From assembly GCA_022495005.1 (NCBI GenBank), contig JAGYXB010000508.1, positions 868,001 through 932,000 of the forward strand: 64,000 nt of DNA, in the 5' to 3' direction. The notes beneath the pieces were generated by a model. That model was given only the letters and a program-made list of their open reading frames with translations. It was not told where the DNA came from and searched no databases. This document shows, in pieces, positions 23,701 to 37,125 of this stretch (positions are counted from its first letter, which is position 1; every line of letters begins with the position of its first letter). The translations under genes were made by a program, and so were the position numbers. The DNA comes from Rhyacophila brunnea (taxonomy: Eukaryota; Arthropoda; Insecta; Trichoptera; Rhyacophilidae).

Positions 23701-25533
23701 TTAAGACAACTTACATGACAACAATATATCATTTTGAAAAATTTCAGAAACATAGTTAAAAAAGGTTAGACCGAGTGGAATTTGAAGTGATATCAAATTG
23801 ACAACACTATCTGACGTATTTCAAATTACGCCAATGAAAGACTAATCTAGCTAGGCTTTGTAATTTGAAGGTGGGTGGGTATATTACTAATGACGTTATG
23901 AGTATCTATACTACAATTTTAGTTATGAAGTTGTTAGGTAACGATTATTGTTATTATTTTTTATTCAATACTAGATCTAATCTAAAACATTATATAGCAT
24001 AGTTATTGGGTAGTAGTAATTTGCATGGATCATTGACGGATAGCTTATGATGTATTATTAATACTAAGAATCCAACATTCACAAACAGTAATTCCGTGTA
24101 GACTGTAGACCAAACGTAACATGCAACCGCAGGGCTATTCACATATAATTAATAACTGTTATTGTTGGGAAATTTGATGAAAAATTTGTATATTGATAAT
24201 AAATGTTATTTATGCGTTGAAAAAGTTTGAGAAATTTAGGCTTTCATATCAAGCAATATTCATTTTCGTCTTCTCATAAAATTGATAGAATATTAGCCAA
24301 AATGTAAAATACATTTATTTTTAGGTTCTCTTCAATGAAGCAGTTCACTATTATTTACTAATACTAGGGACAACTTAGTTGCCTAATGAATAAATGGTTT
24401 CTATTGAATTCGAGTTTATCTGTTTTTGATCTCCAGCAAGGATTCATTTATCCACCGTAACTATAAGGCAGACTTCTTCGGAATAAATTACGCAAAGTTT
24501 TGTGACACTGTAATTAAAAGTCGTTAGAAAACTTTGTTACTGGGGATTCACCGAAATTCGACTAGCGGACTAAAGGGGTTTCCACTAACCGGAAATAGGA
24601 AATGTCTTGTAAAGCTATTACAGCCAGGCTTAGTCGAGCTTTAATCAGCCTTACTTATCGATACCATTTTGGTCTACCGTTAGCGTATGTATCTTGGTCG
24701 ATAAGTTTGTGGAAATGGAGAAATACAGAAACCGCTGGTGTGAGACTAATGCTAAGCGAAAAAAGGGTTGAGAAAAGCTTATTTGTGCGGACTTTCAAAA
24801 TTTACCGTACATACTTATATAACTAGAGCATCAAGTAATTAATGTAAAGACAGTTTTATTAGCCATGTTAAATCTTTAATACTTTTGTTCGGAAAATGAA
24901 TTAGAAAATTGTTGTTGTTTCAAAACTGAATTTATACGATAGTTTATCACTTGTAATCGGAGCATAAATAGAGACCACTATAAGGTATAGGTTATACTTA
25001 AAGAAAACTAGGATTTATTGTTAGCATTCTGGTCAGAATTGGCCACAGTCCTTGCTTTGAATTAATAAAATCACATTTAAAAACAGGTTTGAATTCCATG
25101 TCTTATTTAATATTAATATATTAAACCTAACATAGACAAACATATACCTTACCGCAAACGAATTATACAATTTTGCATTTAAATAAATGTACTTGCACAA
25201 ACATTAATTGTTTGAAACTCAACGTATGTTCATAACTGCAAAGATTGCCATCAGTGTAAATTTAATTTGACAATCCACATCGTAAATATAATATGTGCGC
25301 TTTAATGAAAACATATTCTACGAGACCGCTCGTAAATAATTTTAATGAAAGAGTAAAAAAAACTAGCTAACATGGTCTCACTTGCAGGTATGTCAATGAA
25401 TTCACACATCTTTTATAACCGCGGCGGAATAAAAAACATGGGCATAGTTTGTATAGGTACAACTTTTCAATAGTTTTCATACAATGTTTTTTTATTTGTA
25501 GGCAGATGTATTACGTATTTCAGTAACCGCTGC

Positions 25534-25655
25534 GTAGGGACATCAAAAAAGTATCGAGACTTTTTGATCGATACTCCGATATTTTGGTGTCAATACATTT
25601 GTTTCGACACCGACACCAGGTATTGATATTTTTTCTTTCAATATAACGTCCCTAC
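25534..25655. mobile_element. small TIR element (MITE-like)
   Basis: GTAGGGACATC on the left and its partial inverse AACGTCCCTAC on the right bound about 120 bp containing TATCGAGAC and TATTGATA motifs in inverted arrangement. Ends beginning TAGGGAC with nested ATCGATA are common in insect MITEs. I could not find a clean target duplication. Confidence 0.5.
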
Positions 25656-25959
25656 TGCTACCCTGAGTATGTCGCCGAAAACGAGCAACTTTTATCAAGG
25701 CATGTTAGTTACACGGTCACTCAAATGAAAAAAAAATGAAAATTATGAAAAATGAAAGTATCATACATATTATATGAGAGACTCAATTTGGTTTTAATAA
25801 CAGTATGTAGGTATTTATTTCAATTAATAACATGGCATAAAAACTTTCACATGATACTATTACGGCAAATAGCGAAGTAATAAATTCATTATGAATAATA
25901 TAATGTAGGTTATAATTGTTAGTTAAAATTATTAAAAGAGTAGATGAAAAATTACTGAC

Positions 25960-26173
25960 CGGTCGTAGAGTTTATGTAAAATAGTCCACTAGGGTCCCCA
26001 GATAGTATCTTGAAAGTGATTTGTGTCGAATTGGCTGAACCAGCATCACAGTCTGTGGCGATGAGTTGCAGAATTGGTTTTCCGGAAGGTGAGTTTTCCA
26101 GGACATGTCCTCGATAGAAGCTCTCCGTTGTTAGAGGAACGCAATCGTTTTCATCTTCTACCACCACGTATAC
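25960..26173 (-). CDS. kug: Fat-like cadherin, internal exon (linker plus most of one cadherin repeat)
   Basis: A 214-bp exon: acceptor AATCTAG before GTATACGTGG at 26173, donor ACGACCG|GTCAGT after 25960. It starts in phase 0 and ends in phase 1, so it joins in frame to exon 50344-50450 upstream and 9715-9917 downstream. The product begins VYVVVEDENDCVPL, a calcium-binding DxND linker. It continues FYRGHVLENSPSG (the ExxP strand opening a repeat), ATDCDAGSAN (a DxD site), and ends LFYINSTTG. These are standard cadherin-repeat landmarks. The cysteine in DENDC, where asparagine is usual, and the C in TDCD are mild oddities. The assignment to the Fat-like subgroup is from family knowledge. Confidence 0.94.
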
Positions 26174-27473
26174 CTAGATTTAAAAAAAACATAATAGTAA
26201 TTAACATTATGATTGTGTTATCCAATTATATTTCAAAGAGGGGATTTGGTAAATAGGTTTCGAAGTAGACATTATATTGAGGGTCGTATTTAGCTATGTT
26301 GTATAAATAAAAGAAAAAAAAATAACGCACCGTGGTCAGTGGCCCCAAGTACTCGGTATGTAGTATTGTTGTTTACCGTAAACATAATATTAGATAAATT
26401 TATAGGAAATAATATAATATATCGGAAAGATATTTAGGAAAACAGACTGATTTTTCTATGAAAAATGAAATGTTTTTATATATAAATTTATGTCAGTACT
26501 GTGTATTATTTATTAGTAGTTTAAAAATCATTTTAAATACTTGTAGTGTTATAAAAATACATAAAACAATACAAAATAAATCGTAACTTGTGAATAACTT
26601 ATACTATCTTCATTTTAAAGTACCTATTTATTATAAAACCTCGTCAATCAATAATTATTAAAAAATAATATTTGGATCAGATTGTTATATTTTATTGTAC
26701 TCGTATATAATGTAGGAGTATGAAATTTGCACTAGGCATCATGTAAAAATGATCCAGTCTTTTTAATTTCCATGTATATACGTACGTCATAAAATTATTA
26801 TAATTATTACGTCTACATTTGATCACTTAATCTTCCAATTCACTTCAACTTTTTAATTCTGGTTTTGACACCGACTAGTTTTGCGGATGCTTTTTGTTGA
26901 ATGTGTGGAACACACTGAGCTAACTGTTGACACTTGTCCGTCAAATAGTTTTAAATTTTTCATGGGAAGTAATGTTTGTCATACTTTATGGAGCTCATTT
27001 TAATTCATATGTATAAAAATTATAGTATTTAGAAAAAACTATAGTACATAGAACATTTTCCTTCAAAATTATAATTTTATACATAACGGGCGTATTTTGA
27101 ATACGTAAATGCGTGGTAAAAATCACACTTATATAATGTATTATCATCAATATATTATTATTATTATCATACGAGGGTTAACTCCACGCAAAAGAGGTGC
27201 TAAAGCATTTTTCATTTCGGCACACTTAATGGTCATCTCGATGCTCGCGATGTTAAACTTTTGCGTTACCTGCATACATTTATACTAAGTGATCCGCACT
27301 TACATAAACTAGAATTAATAGTAAACGATACAACCTTTGAAAGGTAAGACGCTAAAAAATCTTGTAAACTGAAAAAATGTAAAAATCACTTACGATTTTT
27401 ACGTTCACCATCTAAAACGTTTAATTTATCATAAACCAGTAATACACTAACGAACAAATGCTTTTTAAAAATT

Positions 27474-27700
27474 AACTATTTCTTTTATTCAACGAACAAT
27501 TCACAAGATTTTAAAAATGTATCATTCTAATTATTGAAAATATATAATTTTGAAAAACACTTTCTGAGAGAGTATAATATTATAACCAATAGAAAAAATC
27601 TATTTGAAAAACGTAAGCCACCCCGATGGGGAATCGAACCCTGTATCTCCCGAGTTTACGTCCCATCCGTCGCATTTACCAATATGCTAAGGATTAATTA
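27474..27700 (-). repeat. tRNA-derived SINE copy (minus strand, left arm of a head-to-head pair)
   Basis: On the minus strand: A box TTAGCATATTGGTAAATG near 27690, B box GGGTTCGATTCCCC near 27630, then a tail through ACCAATAG (27588-27595 region) to the AAATAGTTA end near 27474. The tail reappears alone at 33299-33423 with roughly 85% identity. The same element lies in the opposite orientation at 27890-28110, so the two form a long inverted repeat. Confidence 0.75.
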
Positions 27701-27714
27701 TAAATTATTAGCAA

Positions 27715-27840
27715 GTGCAAGTAAGTTACATCATAAAAAATATTGGAGAAATCCACGACGTCGGTTAGTAATCGAACCTACTTTGATTTAAGAAACAAAA
27801 ATCGATTGCCAAAGTAGCTTGATTTGGAAGAGCGCTGATA
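27715..27840 (-). repeat. second tRNA-like SINE head between the inverted pair
   Basis: On the minus strand an A-box-like AAGCTACTTTGGCAATCG (from about 27823) is followed by a B box GTAGGTTCGATTAC (near 27765-27780) at tRNA-like spacing. It has a different body from its two neighbours, so it is a separate insertion or family. Confidence 0.5.
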
Positions 27841-27889
27841 AGTAGGTATTAAAATTGACCAATAGTTAAAATTTGTCGCAATTAGTATG

Positions 27890-28110
27890 TCATTCCGTAA
27901 CATATTGGTAAATGCGACGGATGGGGCGTAAACCCGGGAGATACAGGGTTCGATTCCCCGTCGGGGTGGCTTACTTTTTTCAAAAAAGATTTTTTCTATT
28001 GGTTATAATATACTCTCTCAGAAAGTGTTTTTCAAAATTTAGCTTTTTAGAAAGTTCTAATTATCAAATATTTAAAAAAAATTGTATCATACAGGTTCAC
28101 GATGGCGAGG
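27890..28110 (+). repeat. tRNA-derived SINE copy (plus strand, right arm of the pair)
   Basis: A box ACATATTGGTAAATGCGACG (from 27900), B box CAGGGTTCGATTCCCCG (about 27943-27960), then a tail with ACTCTCTCAGAAAGTG matching the copy at 27474-27700 in reverse orientation. Both tRNA promoter boxes are near consensus, so this is one of the better-preserved copies. Confidence 0.75.
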
Positions 28111-29524
28111 CTAACTGCCGCACAAAAGTAAGAAAATTACCAAAAATAGAAGAGGTAGGCAGATGAGGTTTTACAGACATCAAAAAAACCATTACCTATA
28201 ATTAACTTGTCGGCATGATGTTTAACGTAAAATTTTCGTTTCAATCGTAGCTTGAATCCCAGCATTTTTATGTAATAAAAAGCAAGGTAGTACATTTAAT
28301 GATTGCTTTAAACATATAATGAGAATCCGTGTTAAAAACTACTCTAATAATTATTAAAAGCTTTCGTATAAAAAGAGAAAAAAGACTAGGTCATAAACTA
28401 AAGTAGCGCATATCCCATCCAATTATGGCTTTCGCGTGGGGTGTGATGACTTAACATTAAATTCAAAATGGCAGCAAAAAAGTTAATGTTTAAATATCAA
28501 CGTGACATATTGCGTCAACGAAAGTATATTAAAAATAATATTTTCATACCTTATGGAGGCGGATAAAGTGCTATTTTATTAAGCTAATGTGAATTGTCAC
28601 ATCGAATTATTTTACACTTTCATGGAGTACTTATTAAATATTTACGATTCGATTTCAATTCAGATTGTATGTACTTCAATAAATTACGATGTAATTCCAT
28701 TATTGTTTATTTTTAGCTAGAACATCTATTATAAATATAACTACTTATATATTTGTTCTTTAACTTTATTTGGTCATAAGTTATAACGATTGTCGAAGTT
28801 GAATTTACTACAATAATATAGTTGAAATCAAGGCCTTTCAAAGAAAATGCGATGACGGGGGAAACTGTTTTATTTCAAATTCAGATGTACGAAGAAAACA
28901 GGCCGCTATTTAATATATATAGTAAAAAAAATACTTAACAAAATCTTTTTACGATTTCGCATTAGCAAAGTGATTATTTTAGAATAATCGAATGTTCGAG
29001 TTATCTAACCAGTCGTTTCATTATTGATCAAAGTTTTTTAGCCTTTTGAGTAGATGCCTACACTAAAATATCTTTCCCTTTCTTTTACACTCATAGACAT
29101 TGTTTAAAAAACTAAATAATTAACACTACTTATACGTTTATTGATATTTGCATTGCGAAAACAAATTGCAAAATGAAGGTCCCAGCTACAGTCCTTCCTC
29201 ATGTCTCCAACAGGTCAGGTCTTATGTACGTACATAATATGCGGCTTTTCGATAAACTGGTATCTCAAAAAGTACAAGTTTTTAGGAGACACAAAAGTAT
29301 AAGTACCTACTACATTCTCTCAGTTCTTAATTAAAAAAATATATTATTTATGTAATGCATATTTTCAGCTTACTAATTTGAAAAAGAAAATTTTCTTCAA
29401 AGAAAACATAATATTATATACGATGTGTTTACAGTATTTTACTTTGATTATACATTCGAGTTGGTATTCAATAATCACAGATTATATGATATTCAATCCT
29501 TTAATATTCAGTAAATTTACCAGC

Positions 29525-29612
29525 ACGTATTTCAAGATACGAGTCTTTTTTTGTGATACGTGTTTGCTTGAATTTATAATACTATTATGTATATTTTGGG
29601 ATACGTGTTAAT
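29525..29612. repeat. cluster of GATACGTGTTT-type motifs
   Basis: Within 88 bases there are four variants: CACGTATTTCAAG, AAGATACGAGTC, GTGATACGTGTTTGCTTG and GGGATACGTGTTAATG. The same motif is the terminus and internal repeat of the element at 61783-62303, so this may be a fragment of that transposon family. Confidence 0.5.
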
Positions 29613-30878
29613 GGAAATGTGATTATTATTATTATGATTTTTTTGACCAAGTAACTCAACATCACCAAATAATAAAATATATATCCGTAGAAAAGGTCCG
29701 ACGATAATATGCCCAAGTAGGCCTAGTATATTATGATATTTAACCCTTTTAAATATTAAAATCAAATGATTCATTGTAAGGAAATCAATTTTTACTAATA
29801 TTGTAAGAAAGTGGCGCTTTAAGAAAACTGCTAATAAATGAAGACATATTGTATATGATGGTTTATTTTTAAAATAATTAAATACTTATGGAAGTTTGTA
29901 AATATTATGATATAATATAGAACCTACATAATAATATTATTGTACCACAAAAGAAAACAATCTTTTCGATAGATTCAACGTTTGTTTAGTATTAGAACAT
30001 TTGTCGAAAGTTTATTATTATTTTAAAAAATAGCGGTTTATACTTTATAATGTTACCATATTATACAATATTTATTACATGTATAAATTACAAAAAAATA
30101 ATATTTTTAAATTAAAAACTACCAGTCATTTCAGTAATAACTACAGCTATATACGTCTATCAAGAATATTCATTTTGGTTTGGCATCTCTTATCGGTTTA
30201 TTAAAAGGAAAGAAACATAATATAAAAGGATCTTTAGGGTATTTATTACTAAAATATGTCTGAGACAGATCCTTATAGAAGAGGAGCATTGGGAATATCT
30301 TAATGAAGTGATGGATCGAAAATGATTACACGAGTACAAACTTTTATGAAGGCTGCGTAGGGATGCGAATGAATTTTAATTCGTACGAAGTATTCGCAAG
30401 GCACATTGTGAGAAGAAAATAAGTCCTTCGCTGCACAAACTTAGTTATTCAAGGTGCGCAGGAGACCGCGCTGTGAAAAGTCCAAAGGTCACTCCGGGGA
30501 CCCGTGAATTAATTTAAAGGACCCTCTACGACCCGCTGCGGCATCACGGTCGATGTTTCGAGGACCCATCTATGACGCTAAGTAATTCATGGCAATAAAA
30601 AAATGATTCGCGTCACGGGCAATCCGGTGCTTTATTTTTTATACGTTTTTAAAGTCATACACGCCAGAATTTTATATAGGCCAATCCGTATCATTAGCAT
30701 ACTTTAAATATGTTGGCCATTTGAAGTGCTCAAGGATTCCGCTTAATATTTAAAGTAGTTTTGCCATTTTACAAAAAATAACATTAATTTGATTTGTGAA
30801 ATGTGTGAAATTGTGATTTGTGAAAAATGTTTTTTTAAAAATTTGGACAAATAATGCAGAAAAACATTTACAAATAAA

Positions 30879-31356
30879 TACAAGATAAAAAGAACTTTTT
30901 ATATACCACATTTTTAAATTTTCTTTTCAATCATATAAACTTGACAATTCTATGTAGGTATTAATAAAAACTTTTTATCGTACTTGATAGAAATACTGAA
31001 TAAAAATAGAGAATACTGAAATGTCATTTTGACATTTCATATTGCTTTCCATAGTAACGCACGTATCTATTAATAATTTAGTTGCTTGTACCCCCTTAGC
31101 AACCAACAATAATAACTTTCCATACAAAACAGAATTAACTGAAAATGAATTCAATTCTGGTTAAAATGGCTAAAAGTATTAAAATAATGCATTGTCGTCG
31201 TGTTCTGATATATTCTAAAAGTTTCAAATGTCTAGCTAGTCGGGAAGTTAGTTAAAAATCTTCAATCGACTAATACAAATCTTGGACAAACAAGAAAAAA
31301 TTTATACTGGACACACAAAAAAATCTGTACCGGACAAACAAGAATACGAGCTAATA
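30879..31356 (+). repeat. dispersed repeat, left member of an inverted pair
   Basis: About 480 bp that recurs in reverse orientation at 38199-38686, with long similar blocks such as TAGTAACGCACGTAT, AACAGAATTAACTG, TGTTCTGATATATTC and TGTCTAGCTAGTC. Local insertions and deletions separate the copies. No coding content is visible. Confidence 0.8.
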
Positions 31357-32564
31357 AAAACGTGGTAAAATACACAAGATTCGAAGGTTCTTTAAACTAA
31401 GATTAAGTAATTGGTTTAAATATTTTACTTTCATTGAATAATACGTAAAATTGATATTATATGAATCAATTAATATAGTTTTATATACACATACAGGAGC
31501 AGTTATGGATAAGTATACAAAAAACCCCATTATCAAGATTATTATATTATTCTATAGTGATTATTTCGGTAGTTTTTTTAGGTACCTAAGTAATATGAAT
31601 CATTGGAAAAACTACAAATATTTGAGGAGCAATATTTTCAATGTGTATAACAAAAAGGTTTAAAATAATGTACTTATATATGAATTTATGCTGTATATTA
31701 TTTCGAATCTAATTTTGTTGTGGTCTCAAAATAAAGTTCCATTTGATTATTAATTAATTGATATTTGAAGTATTAAAAATACGAATAAATCAAATATATT
31801 TTATATACAATATAAGAGAAGTAACCTTAACAAATTTAATTTTGTTAATTAAAAATTTTATTTGATTCATTAAATTGCAAGTTTCATATTCTGTTGGTTT
31901 GTGCCTCTGGTAGGTTGAGCATTCGCCTTAATAAATACGATATTTCTATAGATAGATATTATTATGCTATCTATAACTTTATGGTCTATATACCTGTATG
32001 GTAGAGAGCGAACGAGCTATCTTTTAATGGTTCAGTATTGTGGGGTATCTTTTAATACTGCTTTCAGACTAATGAAATTGCATTAATTATTACCAGCTTT
32101 TGGCTGAACTAAAGTGGATAATTATGAAGTGGCTTAGGACTATTATTGTTGTGCAACTTCTAATACATTCATTTTAAAATAACAAATTAACGGAAATCAT
32201 AATAAAACCACCGTGTGTACAATGTAGCGATTGTAACTGGGTATTTTTATTATGACCAGGAATCGTAGAAAAATATCAAAATGTCACTACACCAATTTCA
32301 CAAAAATGTAGCGATATTATTTAATGATTATTATTTCTGAATAAAATAACTTTAGAAAAGTTTATTCATATCGTAATAATAGTAGTGTCTTTTAAATCGT
32401 ATGATTATTTTTAATCAAGAGTTATGTAGCGATCATGCTATTCTGCATTAAATTAGTGACACACTCTAACATGTAGGTTTTGTTATTAAAACAAAACATT
32501 AGAAATAATATTTGTCAGAGTTTCATCGATCATAACTATACCAGTAGTGTTTGGTTTGATGGAA

Positions 32565-32602
32565 TACTGAGTATTGAGTACAGTACTGAGTATTGAGTAC
32601 AG
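32565..32602. repeat. 19-bp tandem duplication
   Basis: TACTGAGTATTGAGTACAG occurs twice in a row without a mismatch. It is a minor local duplication with no associated gene. Confidence 0.9.
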
Positions 32603-33298
32603 CACTGCATTTACTATAAACAAGAAGAAGAATCTATGAACTATCACTCCACTTGTGGAGTCCGTCACGAGACGTAGGTACTGCTATTGTCACGAGTTCT
32701 TTACTCGACATAGTACATCCGTTATTCCACTCAAATCAAGTCTCTCAGTGCATTCTTATCATAATTAATCTCTTGATTATATCGATCTCACAGAGTACAT
32801 CATTATCTCAAGATATTTATCTTCACATTCACAGCTTTATTAAACTATTATTTCTATCTTGTACCGACGTGAAACGGTCATCATACATCCAAAGTTGAAT
32901 TATAATTTTTATAAGTCAACACAAAATGTAAAGAGCCTTAAAGTGTACAATTTATTTTTAACATTATTTCATTATTATCAAGTTTTATAAAATGTTGAAT
33001 ACGAAAATATTCTTTTATTGAATCAAATAAATGGTTGCATTCTTATAAATATGTATATCTGTATAAATAGAGAAACGCGAACATGTTTTAAGCCGTGAAG
33101 TCCTAGAGATATGCTAGAGAGTTTAATAATATCATATAGCCTGAGATCATATAAAAGATATATTATAAAGAATAACGATAAAATTAAATTGACATTGGTA
33201 ATTCAAGAGAAGAAAAATAAAAATGGATATTTATATTAATAATAAGAATATTATATAACAGCAAGTTAATATACATATTATTATATGAATGTATAATT

Positions 33299-33423
33299 AA
33301 CTATTTCTTTTATTCAACGAATAATTCGCAAGATTTAAGAATATATCATTCTGATTATTGAACATATATAATTTGGAAAAACACTTTCTGAGAGAGTATA
33401 TTATAACCAATAGAAAAAATCTT
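33299..33423 (-). repeat. SINE tail fragment
   Basis: About 125 bp closely similar to 27474-27601, sharing TTTTATTCAACGAA, AACACTTTCTGAGAGAG and ACCAATAGAAAAAATC. It stops where the tRNA-like head would begin, so it is a 5'-truncated copy. Confidence 0.7.
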
Positions 33424-35047
33424 TTGATTATGAATGTATATATTTATATTGTATTATACACACTTACACATTATACACAGTGCATGAAATAAAAAAAAAC
33501 ACTAAAAATATAAAACAAATATACATTTTATTTACGATCTGGGCTGATCTCACAATATATTGGAAATGGCGCGTTAAAGGAAGCAGGTGAGTTTTGAAAT
33601 GCGCTAATAATGCAGAAATAACCATAACATTATTGCAACAGCAGCGTGGAATGAAGGAGTTGCCGGCGAAATTAGAATTACTTCGGCTGACATGGTATAA
33701 AGTTTGATGTCGCGTAAATCTTGATGGATAATGGAAACATATTCCTACAATGTATATAAATAACAAACTACATACAATGTAAATAAACTCGGATCAATCT
33801 CGGGCATTACGAGATATTAAAAATATTAATGATAATGTAAATATTCTTTTGAATCATTTTATTTCCGTCAATATTTTACAGAATTTACAATGTAAAGGTA
33901 CACACTTGTATAAAATTAGGTAAACGGATTTAGAATGAATAGTTTTTAAGTGTTGTAGTTACTCACAATGCCACAAATAATACACGAAGTAGTAGGAATA
34001 ATCGTAAAATTAAATCAGTATTGCCTGACTTGAAAAATATATCATTATGCAAATAATAAATAATTAAAAATATATTAGTAGTAAAACATTCATGTATCGT
34101 TTCGCGTGATTTTTATATCACAGTTTGATTTGCTACAAAAGTTTCTACCCCTATTTATGAGACTTCTGAAACCAGTTATTAACGGGGTAAGATCTGCAGT
34201 AATTTGTACATAAAGTTTTATTATAACTAATATTTTTGAGTCAATAATTTTAACATTAATAACAGCCACCTTTTCAATAGATATCTTCTCTACTAATTTT
34301 ACAATTAAAGTGTCTATCTGTGATTTAGAATAATAAGCATCCATAAGCAAAATATATTATATATTTTTAAATGCTTGTCTAACTATTACTGAAAAGCTAC
34401 TTAACAGATATCAATGAAACCTTGACAGCTTATGCTTAGAAGCTATATTACTTGGATCATATTTAGTAGTAGTAGTAGTTTCATCTAGCTATCTATATAA
34501 AAGATTAATTTCCAGAAAATAATACATTTGCAAAAATTCAGCACGATTTGCAGCAGTGCGTAACGAGGTACTCGTAAGTCAAGCTGCGCGTAGAGAATTG
34601 CGTAGTTCTACATACTGATACCAAATATCATAATGCCTAAATCCCCCATCAAAAATCCTCCAACCGACAGAGTTGGGAATACAATTATAATATTATTGTA
34701 ACTGTAAATGAGTTAAGGCTAGACCAGGATGCACAACGAAACAAACAAAAAGAAAGTACCGTTATCTGTTTCTTGGCGGACGAAGGATCGAGAGTAGGTA
34801 CGGCCAGTCGGTAACCTACCCCGAGCCTCAAACGTCTCCTCTAAAAATTCAATTTGCCACCTTTTCGCGCTTTAGCGTGCGTTTACAAAATAATGTTGCT
34901 ATTAATTAATTGTGACTTGTCAAGCATAATATACTGACGTAGGTAATACTTAATGTCCCTGAATCAGTTTTATAATAAGTGGAAAAGTGTAAATCAACAC
35001 CCTACGTAAACCCATACCCATCAATACATATGTTGTCGATCGCATAT

Positions 35048-35363
35048 AGCACATGTACACGTGCATGGATTTACTTGTAGCAATAGTATGTATTTTAAAC
35101 TATCGTGATAATAACTGTTTACACGTAAAAGTGATGACTGTCTCTCCAATATCATTCTTCAAGGGTAAATGAGACGCGATGTTGTTTTAAAGTATTATTT
35201 TATTTTATAGTGAAAATCGGTTAACCTCAAAATAAGTCTCTGCGCGGAGTAGTTCGTTTTTTTACCGGCAGGTTCGCCACTATCGTTCTATTGCGGAGGC
35301 GCATTGTTATGGCCGTGATAATACGTACTGTCAGTAGTAAATCCATGCACGTGTAAACGGGGT
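35048..35363. mobile_element. small element with inverted termini (MITE-like)
   Basis: The left end contains ACACGTGCATGGATTTACT (from about 35055) and the right end its inverse AGTAAATCCATGCACGTGT (about 35337-35355). Similarity extends inward through GTATT/AATAC. The element is about 315 bp without coding potential. The outer limits and target duplication are uncertain. Confidence 0.6.
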
Positions 35364-36889
35364 ATTACGCTCAGTCAAGATGTTGGCTGAATGTGATACT
35401 GGTGTACGTGTCTAAAGGTATTCACCGGATATATAATTGTCTACTTCATTGATTTAAAAAATCAAATCGAATTGGTCTATTTTCATATTTTGTATATTCT
35501 TTTTATTTTCGTATTTGTTACCATCACACTTAGTACTTAATGACGTATTGGTTCACAATACATTAAATAATTGCACTCTATCTTTTAGTTATTATATAAA
35601 GAATACCTTATAAAATTTTTAGAGATCCAGGATTTATTTATTTAATTGTCTTCTCACAGTAAAAACTCACCACATTACTTTTACATAATAATATTATGTA
35701 CCAATTAGAAATCTTCTTTGAAAGTTTGAATTTATAGTACCTTTAAGACTTTCTCTATTTAGTCTGATATCTTTTCAAGAAATTCAGTATTTATTTAGTA
35801 GTATTTCATGACACTACAACACGTGTCTATCACTACATGTACAATGTATGTTACTGTTATTTTTTATGGTTATAATAAATAAGCATTCATATTTTGCTTC
35901 CAACACTTACTGTATGAAAATTTGGAATTAACTTTTAAAAAGTTTAATTAAGCGTTATTTAATAATGGGTCATTATTAAATTTATTATATGAATAATGAA
36001 GCATATTATTACATTTATAATTGTGTAAGTTAATTTATAGTATTAATCATATGCTTCAGTTGAGTGCCTGCTCAATATACTTTTATAATGATCCATTAAG
36101 AGTTGACAGTTACTAAACACCATCAAGTTATAATATGATATATTTTTTACTTATAATAATAATATTGGAAGTCGAATATCTATTCATGGATAGCTAAAAA
36201 GGTACCTCATTAAATTATTTATCAGCGATAAAAAGTCAGCAGGAAAAATATTATAATAAATTTACAAGAGTTACAAGAATTATTCAGGTTGAAAACATTT
36301 GTAATATTGCTCGTTAGTATCATGTTGATCTTTGAAATGATTCTAGAGGGATGTTTTCGTCCAATTTTATCAAAAAGTAATGAGCACTAGTATGCATTCC
36401 GCATAGCTTTGAGTTTGGTTATTGTGAAAACTGACCACATTTAAACGTCTGGTAGCATTCGCCAGAATTTGCGTTCAGAGAATATGAATTTTTAGATTAG
36501 CGAAAGATGAGTATGGACTATTTTACTGATTTAATGTATAAGAGATAACTATTTATAAATATGTAAACTTATAACACATAGTAATATTATTTACATGTAA
36601 TTCAGTACCGAAGGGATCTAGAATAGCAATTTTGTGAAGATAATATATTTTTGTAGACAAAGAAGCTATATTAATGTTTGGCAGAGGACGGCGTACATTA
36701 CATTATATTACGAGTATATATTATAAAATATAAATCTATTGATTGAATAAATACAATTTATTGGTTATATTGTTTATTTATTTTTATAGGTACCTAATAA
36801 TATATTTTAATCACTTATAATAAAATAATATGTTTATTATTAGTATTAGTTTATTAGTCACTTTTTTAGGACTGTATAAAAATAATTAA

Positions 36890-37125
36890 AATACATAATA
36901 TATTTGAAAAACCTCACACACATAAACATTCCTTATATGAAATAACTTGGAATAAATCCTATATTTTGTAGAAAATGCATAGTTTTGAAAATTCTCAGAA
37001 ACATGCCAATTAGAAAAAAAAATCTGATTAAAAATCTTAGACCGAGTGAGACTTGAACTTACATCTTTCTCTTTTCGGATAAGTGTTCTATCTTTTAAGC
37101 TATCGATCCGTCTATGATTCATGTA
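36890..37125 (-). repeat. tRNA-derived SINE copy (minus strand)
   Basis: On the minus strand: A-box-like CGGATCGATAGCTTAAAAG (complement of about 37092-37110), then GAAAAGAGAAAGATG, then B box TAAGTTCAAGTCTCAC (complement of about 37044-37061) and an AT-rich tail. The same head is in the opposite direction at 37455. Confidence 0.65.

Larger units (their letters stand above)
9918..25959 (-). other. intron of about 16 kb between cadherin exons, rich in transposons
   Basis: Defined by donor ACCG|GTCAGT next to 25960 and acceptor TTTAG next to 9917. It contains four hAT-type insertions, several tRNA-derived SINEs and a small TIR element, listed separately. A 10-bp-arm hairpin (AGCGAATGAG) lies near 10553-10576. 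In 16560-17800, 21100-23500 and 23700-25500 I see no gene. The short open frame at 24602-24826 has no recognisable domain. Confidence 0.75.

Noticed and set aside
24602..24826. 74-codon open frame on the plus strand
   Set aside because: No recognisable domain, no start context or splice signals, and length within chance for a GC-richer intronic patch.
27943..27960. Possible genuine tRNA gene because of a consensus B box
   Set aside because: A and B boxes are present, but there is no 7-bp acceptor stem or plausible anticodon arm, and similar sequences recur, so SINE is the better reading.
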